DNA of 64,000 nucleotides from Planctomycetota bacterium (lineage in GTDB: Bacteria; Planctomycetota; Phycisphaerae; SM23-33), in the NCBI GenBank assembly GCA_022705325.1, contig JAKJER010000012.1, forward strand, positions 84,654-148,653. Reading direction: 5' to 3'. A program made the position numbers and the translations under genes. This document shows, one piece after another, positions 52,939 to 61,459 of the stretch. Position 1 is the first letter of the stretch, and every line of letters begins with the position of its first letter. The notes beneath the pieces are model-generated. The model did not search any database, was not told where the DNA came from, and saw only the letters and a program-made list of their open reading frames with translations.

Positions 52939-53514
52939 TCAACTTCGTTCGTCCAGGATCAGCCGGGCCGCCTCGCTGATGTCCTCGGCAACACTCGTGC
53001 CCTGGGGCACGTCGGCGCGGTGCTTGGCGCCGTGCCCGGTCAGCACGTACACGCCGCGGGCCCCCGCCCGCCGGGCCAGTTCCACGTCGTGCGGATGGTC
53101 GCCCACCACCCACGAGCGGGCCAGGTCCACGTCGTAGGCCCTGGCGGCCTCCAACAGCCAGTGCGGATTGGGCTTGATGCAGATGCAGCCCTCGGAGCGC
53201 CGGTGCGGGCAGGTGTAGGTCCGGACGATCTCCACCCCCCCCGCCGCCAGGCGCTCCACGACGTGGCGATTGACCGCGCGGGCCTGGCCGGCCGTGATGG
53301 TCCCCTCGCCCACACCGGTCTGGTTGGTCACGATAAACAGGCGGAAGCTTCGGCCCAGTTCGCGAAGGGCCGCCAGCGCGCGCGGATAGAACACCACTTG
53401 CTCGATCGAGCCCAGGTGCCCGCGGTCCTCGATGATCGTGCCGTCGCGGTCCAGGAACACCGCGCCCGGGCGGGCGCCGGCATCCGCCTGTCTGCTGGTC
53501 CGGTCCTCGTCCAT
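52939..53514 (-). CDS. HAD-family histidinol/heptose-bisphosphate phosphatase (GmhB-like)
   Basis: A 191-aa HAD-IIIA phosphatase. Motif I is FLDRDGTI, motif II is FIVTNQTG, motif III Lys is in CIKPNP, and motif IV is VVGDHPHDVELA. A C-x-H...C-x-C zinc loop (TCPHRRSEGCICIKP) marks the D-glycero-D-manno-heptose-1,7-bisphosphate phosphatase group, a step of LPS-core heptose synthesis. Substrate is inferred by family. It lies between sulfur amino-acid genes on the opposite strand, unrelated to them in function. Confidence 0.88.
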   Translation of the reverse strand: MDEDRTSRQADAGARPGAVFLDRDGTIIEDRGHLGSIEQVVFYPRALAALRELGRSFRLFIVTNQTGVGEGTITAGQARAVNRHVVERLAAGGVEIVRTYTCPHRRSEGCICIKPNPHWLLEAARAYDVDLARSWVVGDHPHDVELARRAGARGVYVLTGHGAKHRADVPQGTSVAEDISEAARLILDERS

Positions 53515-53729
53515 GAGGCGTATCCTAACGCACGGGCCCGAGTGAGGGAGGCAAAAAATGCCCGAGCGGGTATGCGGTGGAGCTAGAATGAAGCGAGAAA
53601 TCGGGCCCGACGGGGTGCCTCTTGCGACCTCGTTCGTTCAGCCAGCCGCATCTCCCGCCGGAAGGCCCTTTGATTTCGGCCGGCCGTCACAGTACAGTAC
53701 CTGGATACGCATTGACCAAAGGAATCAGA

Positions 53730-54677
<948 letters not shown>

Positions 54678-54679
54678 CC

Positions 54680-55573
54680 ATGGCACTGAACATCCAAGAT
54701 TATGCCTCCACTGTCCGCGTCAGCGACGGCGCGTGGGGCACCGAACTCCAGGTCCAGGGCCTGCCGGCCGGCGCGGCCCCCGAACTGTGGAACGTGGAGA
54801 ACCCCGGCGCGGTCCGGGCCGTCGCGGACGGCTACGTCCGCTCCGGCAGCGACGTCATTCTCACCAACACCTTCGGCGCGAACCGTCTGATCCTGGCCGC
54901 CCACGGCTTGGCCGACCGCGCCGCCGAACTGGGTCGCGCCGGCGTGCAGATCAGCCGCCAGGCCGCCGGCGAGCAGGCCAAGGTCTTCGCCTCCATCGGG
55001 CCCAGCGGCAAGATCGTCATGATGGGGGAGATAGAGGAATCCGTCTTCGCCGCCGCCTTCGCCGAGGCCGCCCGCGCCGCCCAGGACGGCGGGGCCGACG
55101 CCATCCTCTTCGAGAGTTTCGCCGAGCTGGCCGAGCTGACCATCGCGCTGCGGGCCGCCCGTGAGGCCTGCGAGCTGCCGCTGGCGGCGTCGATGACCTT
55201 CTCCAGCGGGCCCGACGGCTCGGCCACCATGATGGGCGACACCGTCGACGCCTTCGTCCGCACGGCGGCCGAATGCGGCGCCGCCGCCGTCGGCGCCAAC
55301 TGCGGCGTGGGCCCGGCCAACTACGTCCGCGTCGCCGGACTGCTGCGACAGTTCACCGACCTGCCCATCTGGATCAAGCCCAACGCCGGCGTGCCGCACG
55401 TGGACTCAGCCGGGCGCACCGTCTTTCCCATGGACAGCGAGGAGTTCGCCTCGTTCGTCCCGGCGCTGGCGGAGGCGGGCGCGAGCTTCATCGGCGGCTG
55501 CTGCGGAACCACGCCCGAGCACATCCGCGCGGTGCGACAGGCCGTAGACAGAATCGCCGCCGAGCGACTATGA
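54680..55573 (+). CDS. Homocysteine S-methyltransferase family protein
   Basis: A 297-aa zinc-dependent methyltransferase. The start DGAWGTELQ, the ILTNTFGANR block, zinc ligands in VGANCGVGP and FIGGCCGTTPEHI, and the FESFAELAE strand are those of the betaine/SMM-homocysteine methyltransferase (Pfam S-methyl_trans) family. It makes methionine from homocysteine using an unknown methyl donor, or is the MetH N-terminal-like module alone. It is coupled to cysK (2-base gap), so both belong to the same sulfur unit. Confidence 0.92.
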   Translation: MALNIQDYASTVRVSDGAWGTELQVQGLPAGAAPELWNVENPGAVRAVADGYVRSGSDVILTNTFGANRLILAAHGLADRAAELGRAGVQISRQAAGEQAKVFASIGPSGKIVMMGEIEESVFAAAFAEAARAAQDGGADAILFESFAELAELTIALRAAREACELPLAASMTFSSGPDGSATMMGDTVDAFVRTAAECGAAAVGANCGVGPANYVRVAGLLRQFTDLPIWIKPNAGVPHVDSAGRTVFPMDSEEFASFVPALAEAGASFIGGCCGTTPEHIRAVRQAVDRIAAERL

Positions 55574-55583
55574 TACATTGAAC

Positions 55584-56321
55584 ATGCAAAGTCGGCAGAA
55601 CATCCGCCCCGTCAGAGGCTTCACCCTGATCGAGTTGCTGGTCGTGGTCAGCATCATCAGCCTGCTGCTGGCGATGCTGGTGCCCACGCTGGGACGGATC
55701 AAGTTCCTCACCCGCACCAGCATCTGCGCGTCCGGCCTGCACCAGCTCGCCCTGGGCATGTGCAACTATGCCACCGCCAACCAGGGCTACCTGCCACGCC
55801 AGGACATGGGCGGCACGGGCCGCAATCTCTGGGACGTGAGCAACGACTTCCGCCTCATCCTCCAGAACCGCTACGGCGTGCCCCACGCGATGTTCTTCTG
55901 CCCGGACCTGGCGCCCAGCCGCTCCCAGCCGGGCGGGTATGATTACTACGGCTATTTCACGCTGCTGGGCTACATGTTGTGGGTGCCGCGGCTGAATGGC
56001 AACGTGTCCATCCCGCCCGAGACCGGGCTGATCCCCGACGAGGTCATCCGCGGGCCCATCGGCTCGGCCGATCCGAAGGCCGACGCCGTCCTCAACCCCA
56101 TCGTCACCGACATCGTCGGAACCTCCCTCTCCCGCGACAACACCCTCGACCCCTCCACGCACGGGGCGGAAATGGGGCTCAGCGCCACCCACTGCCAGGG
56201 GCGAAACCTCTACTGGTCCAACCAGGCCTTCGGCGACGGGCACGTGGAGACCGTTCCCGGCAACAGGGTCCGCTGCCGCTATGGCGGCGTGCCCGTGGGC
56301 AACTGGTTCAACTGGCGGTAG
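55584..56321 (+). CDS. Prepilin-type cleavage/methylation domain protein (pseudopilin-like)
   Basis: A 245-aa protein with a type IV prepilin signal: basic start, G-F-T-L-I-E-L-L-V-V-V-S-I-I-S cleavage motif with the conserved Glu, and a hydrophobic N-terminal helix. The remaining region, with SATHCQGRNLYWSNQAFGDGHVE near the end, matches planctomycete DUF1559-like or H-X9-DG-type prepilins, where the end motif (FGDGHV) recurs. Such proteins are numerous in planctomycete genomes; function unclear, likely surface or secretion related. It starts 10 bases after the methyltransferase stop without a Shine-Dalgarno sequence. Confidence 0.87.
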   Translation: MQSRQNIRPVRGFTLIELLVVVSIISLLLAMLVPTLGRIKFLTRTSICASGLHQLALGMCNYATANQGYLPRQDMGGTGRNLWDVSNDFRLILQNRYGVPHAMFFCPDLAPSRSQPGGYDYYGYFTLLGYMLWVPRLNGNVSIPPETGLIPDEVIRGPIGSADPKADAVLNPIVTDIVGTSLSRDNTLDPSTHGAEMGLSATHCQGRNLYWSNQAFGDGHVETVPGNRVRCRYGGVPVGNWFNWR

Positions 56322-56365
56322 CGTCCGTCCCCGTCTCGCCTGCCCCGACGCACGGTCCGATCCAA

Positions 56366-56404
56366 CGCCCTTACGGGCGCACCACGAACGCACGCCCTTG
56401 CGTG
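56366..56404. terminator. Pair of small hairpins between convergent genes
   Basis: CGCCC-TTAC-GGGCG (56366-56379) and CACGC-CCTT-GCGTG (56391-56404) lie between the ends of the prepilin gene and the beta-helix gene. They are short, so only weak candidates for a shared terminator. Confidence 0.35.
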
Positions 56405-56416
56405 AGTGCCGCGCGC

Positions 56417-58546
56417 TTACGACCCGTAGAGCGGCACGACGATGTTGTTCGGATCGGGCAGTGACGCCTTCACGTCCGCGGGCAGGTCGGGAATGTCCCG
56501 CTTGCCGTCGCCGTTGAAATCGCCCCGCTGATAGGCCGGAATGTCCAGCATCGCCCCGGCGGGCTTGTTGCCCTCCGCAGCCGTCGTCGCCTTGCTGCCC
56601 TCGGCCGGGCGCAGGTCCAGCACGGGCGACTTGGCCTGCTTCCAGTTCCACACCAGCGCGTCGCGGAAGGGCCGCCGCGGCAGGGGCGGCTCGAAGCGGA
56701 TCGCCCCGCCCTCCACCGCCGTGATCCGCCTCAACACTCCGTCGCCGTTGATTTCCACGTTGTCGCCGACCGCGAAGTCCTGGATCTGCTCCGCCTTTCG
56801 CACCCGCAGGGCCAGCCGGTTGGCCGTGTTCGCGTCATCGCCCAGCGCGACCGCCTGGCAGGACGGGGCGCCGCGGAAGGCGGCCGCGGCACGGATGGAG
56901 TGCTTCTCCTGCGCGATCGCCTTGGCCGCCTCCTCCAGGGAGGTGAAGCTCCTCCACTTCGGCTTGGACACCAGGACGACGGGCCAGTCGTCGTGGAGGG
57001 AGACAAACGCGTTGTAGTCGCTGTCGGCGGTTTGCGGCAGGCCCAGCGGGTTGTTCCAGACGATGTTGTCGCGGAAGCGGTAGTTCTTGCCGGTCAGCGA
57101 GAACGCCCCCCAGCCGCCCAGACCCACGGTGCAGTTGGCGACCGTCCAATCGTTTGAGTTGGAATGCCCGAAGATCACCGCCACCGCCCCGGTCCCCACC
57201 GCGACGCAGTTGCGGAGCGTCGCGCCGTCGACCTCCTCGGTCATCAGGGCCTGCCCCGCCCACAGCAGCACGTTGTCTTCCAGCACGAACTTCTTGACCC
57301 CGCGGTAGGCCTGGATGTTGTCCGGATGGCCCAGGTACAGGTGGTGGTGGACATAGTTGCGGCGGAGGGTGACGCCCTCGCTCTCGGGCTCGCCCCCCAC
57401 CTTGCCCGACACGTTGCCCGCCACGGTGATCCCGTCGATCAGGTTCATCCCCACGTCGTTGCCCTCGACCAGGGCGTCGCGGGCCGACGCGATCGAGATT
57501 CCGTTTCCGTTGGCGGCTACCAGATTGCCCCGCACCTGGACACTATTGCTTCGCCGCGTCCAGATGCCCGTGCCCTCGTTGTTGTGCACGACGCAGCCGA
57601 TGATGCTCACGTCCTCGGCCCGCTCGACGTGAATGCCCGTCTTGCCCGACCCGCAGATTTCCAGCCCCTCGATGCGGATGTGCGACACCCCGCCCGGCCA
57701 GGTCACCACCGACAGCACCTGCCGACTCTCGCGGCGATACTGCGTGAGTTTCAGGTCGCCCTTGTCAGCCGGGCGGAAGTACACGCGCGTCCGCTTGGCG
57801 TCGAGTTTCTCGAACGCCCACTGGCCCGCCCGGCGGATCAGCGCGGGGTGGTTGGCCAGGCGGTAGCGGTCCTGGTGTCGCCCGCTCTTGCCTTTCAGGC
57901 CGGCCACGCTGCGGTCTTCGCCCAGGGTGATAGTCCCGGCCGGGGCGTCGAGCTTGATCACCGGCAGGGTCCGGTAGTAGTTGCCGTAGGCAAAGTACGT
58001 GAACAGCATCGCCGACATGGGCCTCGCCGCCACCGTCTTGATCGCCGGCTCGCCGGGCAGACCGTCGGCCTTGACCGTGCGGGCCTTGGCGTCGGCCTCG
58101 CTCAGGTCGCGCATGGGCTGGTCCAGGTCCGGCCAGAAGGCCACCTGCTGAGGCCGCAGGCCCACGTACAGGTCGCCGACAGGCGCATCGACCTCGGCCT
58201 GGTAGACGCCCCCGCCATGCTCCGTCCAGCCGGTGATCGGCGCGAAGCCCGACAGCACCACCCGCTCTCCCGGCACCGCCCGCAGCACCGTCGGCTTGTC
58301 CGCCGTGCCGGAGACCTTCACCGCCACCGACTCGCGATACACGCCCTTGCGGACGGTGATCGTTTCGCCGCCCTTGGCCGCCTTGAGCGCCGCATTGATC
58401 GTGGCGAACGGCTTGGCCGCCGACCCGTCCCCGCCCGGCGCCGACGACGCGTCTACCCACAGATCAGCCCGGGCCGGGGACGCCGCCCCCAGCAGCAGAC
58501 CGATTCCGACAAGCCACCACGCTCGCACTGCCCTGTTGGCAAACAC
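56417..58546 (-). CDS. Secreted right-handed beta-helix repeat protein with dockerin-like end
   Basis: A 709-aa protein starting with GTG (AGGAG 6 bases before). The signal peptide ends near SPARA. The first domain has a Pectate-lyase-like entry motif (DASSAPGGDGSAAKPFATINAALKAA). The middle is a parallel beta-helix (about 320-520) with the IHVERAEDVSIIGCVVHNNEGTGIW and ISIASARDALVEGNDVG coils. The end has GDFNGDGKRDIPDL, a calcium-binding dockerin-like EF loop. Beta-helix proteins of this type are often polysaccharide lyases or hydrolases; the catalytic site is not identified. It lies beside the DUF1080 gene on the same strand. Confidence 0.86.
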   Translation of the reverse strand: MFANRAVRAWWLVGIGLLLGAASPARADLWVDASSAPGGDGSAAKPFATINAALKAAKGGETITVRKGVYRESVAVKVSGTADKPTVLRAVPGERVVLSGFAPITGWTEHGGGVYQAEVDAPVGDLYVGLRPQQVAFWPDLDQPMRDLSEADAKARTVKADGLPGEPAIKTVAARPMSAMLFTYFAYGNYYRTLPVIKLDAPAGTITLGEDRSVAGLKGKSGRHQDRYRLANHPALIRRAGQWAFEKLDAKRTRVYFRPADKGDLKLTQYRRESRQVLSVVTWPGGVSHIRIEGLEICGSGKTGIHVERAEDVSIIGCVVHNNEGTGIWTRRSNSVQVRGNLVAANGNGISIASARDALVEGNDVGMNLIDGITVAGNVSGKVGGEPESEGVTLRRNYVHHHLYLGHPDNIQAYRGVKKFVLEDNVLLWAGQALMTEEVDGATLRNCVAVGTGAVAVIFGHSNSNDWTVANCTVGLGGWGAFSLTGKNYRFRDNIVWNNPLGLPQTADSDYNAFVSLHDDWPVVLVSKPKWRSFTSLEEAAKAIAQEKHSIRAAAAFRGAPSCQAVALGDDANTANRLALRVRKAEQIQDFAVGDNVEINGDGVLRRITAVEGGAIRFEPPLPRRPFRDALVWNWKQAKSPVLDLRPAEGSKATTAAEGNKPAGAMLDIPAYQRGDFNGDGKRDIPDLPADVKASLPDPNNIVVPLYGS

Positions 58547-58643
58547 GTTTGTCTCCTCTGGCCCGACGATTCTGTCAACACACAGGCCGCCGAAAAACAA
58601 GCAGCCCCCGCAGTGCTCGCTCTTCCGCGGCCTGGATGTCCGT

Positions 58644-59222
58644 CTAGTTGGTCGTGATGAAGATGTTCCGGAAGCGGAACTGCCCGCCGCCGGGCACTTC
58701 GGCCTGCAATGAAATGAAGCCTTCCTTCGGGCCTTGCAGGCCTTCGCCCTTCCACGCGGGCTGGCCGTTGATCTCCAGTTCCACCTTCTCGCCCTGGACT
58801 GTGAGCTTGAACTTGTTCCAGTCACCGGGCTTGATCAGGTCCTTCCGCTCCGATTTGCCGCCCTTGATGCCCGCGACGTTGCCCTCCTGCCCTTTGAGCA
58901 GGTTGGCCTGGTAACGCGGCGGCCAGGGGCGGTTGGCGGGCAGCATCTTCTCGTCGTAGCGGAAGTAGATCCCGCTGTCGTACTTGTCCTGCCGCAGGGC
59001 CTTCCACTCCACCTCCAGCACGAAATCGCCGTATTTCTTCTCGGTCTGGACCAGGCCGTTGCCCGCCTTGATGAGGATCTCGCCGTTGTCGACCTCCGCC
59101 TCGCACTTCAGGACGGTCCAGCCCTTGAGGGTCTTGCCGTCGAACAGGCTCACACGCTCTTCGGCCAGTCCGCTGATGGTCCACGCCAACGACAGGGTCA
59201 CAAACGCGAGGGCAGTTCTCAT
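58644..59222 (-). CDS. DUF1080 (3-keto-disaccharide hydrolase) family protein
   Basis: A 192-aa exported protein with a signal peptide (about 1-20). The DUF1080 fold is recognisable by SLFDGKTLKGWTVLK, DSGIYFRY and the late GFISLQAEVPGGGQFRFRNIFI. The domain is a concanavalin-like fold. Members were described as hydrolases of 3-keto-disaccharides, which would fit the exported Gfo/Idh/MocA oxidoreductases in this window; that link is inferred. AAAGGA is 8 bases before the ATG. Confidence 0.92.
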   Translation of the reverse strand: MRTALAFVTLSLAWTISGLAEERVSLFDGKTLKGWTVLKCEAEVDNGEILIKAGNGLVQTEKKYGDFVLEVEWKALRQDKYDSGIYFRYDEKMLPANRPWPPRYQANLLKGQEGNVAGIKGGKSERKDLIKPGDWNKFKLTVQGEKVELEINGQPAWKGEGLQGPKEGFISLQAEVPGGGQFRFRNIFITTN

Positions 59223-59416
59223 GCTGTTGTCCTTTGCCTGGTGGTTGTCTGAAACACGGTCCGCAAACGCACGGCTATCCTACCGCGAACAAGGGGGCGA
59301 CGCCAGCGTTTGCCGGTTCGCCGCTACCTCCTCCCTGCCCGACGCGGTAGAATGCACCCGCCCGGGCCTCGGGCCGACCAGGCAGGCAGCTTGATTGCCC
59401 GTGCAGGAGATCGCGC

Positions 59417-61459
59417 ATGAAGCAGGTGCTGGCCATTGTGTTGGTCGCGGCGACGGCGGGCGTCGCGTGGGGACAGGAGGCAGCCCAGGCGAAGGGCCCG
59501 GCGCCGAATCTCCTGCCGAATCCCTCGTTCGAGGACGGTTCGGACCAGGAGGCACGCGGCTGGACCACCCGGGCCTGGTCCGGGCGGGAGGACGCCCGGT
59601 GGCTCGTGGACTCGCCCGGGCGGGCCGGCAGACGGTGCGTGTCGATCCGCTCGGACAAGGGGGCCGACGCCGCATGGTCGGCCATCGTCGAGACCAGACC
59701 CGACACCTGCTACCGCCTCTCCGGGTGGATCCGCACCCGGGACGTTCGCGGGGCGGTCGGCGCCCTGCTGAACATCCAGAACATGCAGCACGTGCGGACG
59801 CCGGCCGTCAGCGGCACGCGGGACTGGACGCGAGTCTCCACGGTCTTTCGCACCGGGCAGATCACCAAGCTGGAGATCAATTGTCTCTATGGCGGGTGGG
59901 GCCAATCGACCGGCCAGGCGTGGTACGACGAAGTCTGCCTGGAGACGCTGGGCGACAAGCTCGACCCGCTTCAGGCGACCGTGACCGTCCGCAGCGACGC
60001 CGCGTCGAAGCCGTACAGTCCCATGATCTTCGGCGGGTTCCTCGAGCACTTCGACAACCAGGTCTACGGCGGGGTCTTCGAGCCGGGCTCGCCGCTGTCG
60101 GACGAGAACGGTTTCCGCAAGGACGTCATTGAGGCGATGAAGGAGTTGAAGCTCTCCGTCGTCCGCTGGCCGGGCGGGTGCTTTGCCAGCGGCTATCACT
60201 GGAAGCACGGCGTGGGGCGCGACCGCAAGGCCCAAAGCGACCCGGTCTGGGGCGTGGTCGACCCCAACACGTTCGGCACGGAGGAGTTCGTCCGCTGGTG
60301 CCGACTGGTCGGCTGCGAGCCCTACATCTGCACCAACGCCGGCAACGGCACGCCGGAGGAAATGAAGGAGTGGGTGGAGTTCTGCAACACGAGCGACACC
60401 CCGGCCGCCCGACTCCGCGTGGGCGCCGATCCGCTCAACGTCCGCTTCTGGTCGATCGGCAACGAGAACTGGGGCGGCCACGAGATCGGCGCCCGCAAGC
60501 CGCAGGAGTGGGGACCGCTGGTCCTCCGCTCAGCCCAGCTCATGCTCCAGGCGGATCCCAAGCTCACGCTGCTGGCAGCAGCCACGCCCAATCGCAACTG
60601 GACGCTGCCCCTGCTGGCGGCAGCGGGCAAGCACCTGGACTACGTGGCCATCCACGAGTACTGGCTGCCCTGCTGGCGCAACAACCTCACGCCGGACTAC
60701 CTCTCGTGCATCATGCACTCCGAGGGGCCCGAGAGCACCATCCGCCGCGTCGTCGGGCTTCTGGAAGAGGCGGGCGTTCGCGGACGGACGCGGATCGCCT
60801 TCGACGAGTGGAACCTCCGCGGGTGGCACCACCCCGGCTTCCCGCGCAAGCAGGTCAGCGACGCGAGCGACCCAGCCGTCGCCCAGTTCATCCGCAATCG
60901 CCGCAACAACGACATCGCCTCGCAGTACACGATGGCCGACGCCCTGTTCTCCGCCTCGTTCCTCAACGCCTGCCTGCGCCACGCCGAGGACGTGGGCATG
61001 GCCAACATCGCCCCGATCGTGAACACCCGCGGCCCGCTCTACGTGCACCCCAAGGGCGTGGTCCGGCGGACGACCTTCCACGTGCTGGCCATGTACGCGA
61101 ACCTGCTCCAGCCGCATGTGGCGGCGTGCGAGGTGGAGAGCTTCCCGCTGGCGCACGGCAAGGGTTCGGTGGCGCTGGTCGACGGCGTCGCCACGGTCGA
61201 CGAGGCGGGCAAGACATGGACGTTGGCCCTGGTGAACCGCCACCCGGACCAGGCCGTCTCCTGCACGGTCCGCCTGGGGGATGCCCCGGTCGAGGGGACA
61301 CACGCGGCCACCGTCCTGTCGGGCGAGTCAGCCGACGCCTTCAACGACGTGGAGAAACCCGACCGGGTCGTGCCGAAGAAGACGCAGGTGCGCTTCCGGG
61401 AGGGCGCGGTGGCCCTGCCGCCTCACTCGCTGACCGTCCTGCAGATCAGATCACGCTGA
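59417..61459 (+). CDS. Secreted GH51 alpha-L-arabinofuranosidase with N-terminal carbohydrate-binding domain
   Basis: A 680-aa protein with a signal peptide (about 1-20). An N-terminal beta-sandwich binding domain (about 28-175) begins NLLPNPSFEDGS. The GH51 TIM barrel has the acid/base E350 in SIGNENWGG and the nucleophile E464 in IAFDEWNLRG. Family blocks FGGFLEHF, VRWPGGCFASGYHW and AIHEYW are intact, and a C-terminal beta domain follows. It removes arabinose side chains from arabinans and arabinoxylans. AGGAG is 8 bases upstream. Its last 14 bases overlap the convergent surface-protein gene. Confidence 0.93.
   Translation: MKQVLAIVLVAATAGVAWGQEAAQAKGPAPNLLPNPSFEDGSDQEARGWTTRAWSGREDARWLVDSPGRAGRRCVSIRSDKGADAAWSAIVETRPDTCYRLSGWIRTRDVRGAVGALLNIQNMQHVRTPAVSGTRDWTRVSTVFRTGQITKLEINCLYGGWGQSTGQAWYDEVCLETLGDKLDPLQATVTVRSDAASKPYSPMIFGGFLEHFDNQVYGGVFEPGSPLSDENGFRKDVIEAMKELKLSVVRWPGGCFASGYHWKHGVGRDRKAQSDPVWGVVDPNTFGTEEFVRWCRLVGCEPYICTNAGNGTPEEMKEWVEFCNTSDTPAARLRVGADPLNVRFWSIGNENWGGHEIGARKPQEWGPLVLRSAQLMLQADPKLTLLAAATPNRNWTLPLLAAAGKHLDYVAIHEYWLPCWRNNLTPDYLSCIMHSEGPESTIRRVVGLLEEAGVRGRTRIAFDEWNLRGWHHPGFPRKQVSDASDPAVAQFIRNRRNNDIASQYTMADALFSASFLNACLRHAEDVGMANIAPIVNTRGPLYVHPKGVVRRTTFHVLAMYANLLQPHVAACEVESFPLAHGKGSVALVDGVATVDEAGKTWTLALVNRHPDQAVSCTVRLGDAPVEGTHAATVLSGESADAFNDVEKPDRVVPKKTQVRFREGAVALPPHSLTVLQIRSR

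Noticed and set aside
52801..52990. Similar stretches starting AGCCGGGCCGC at 52803 and 52962
   Set aside because: The match is short (about 19 of 24 bases) and GC-rich, so chance similarity is likely.
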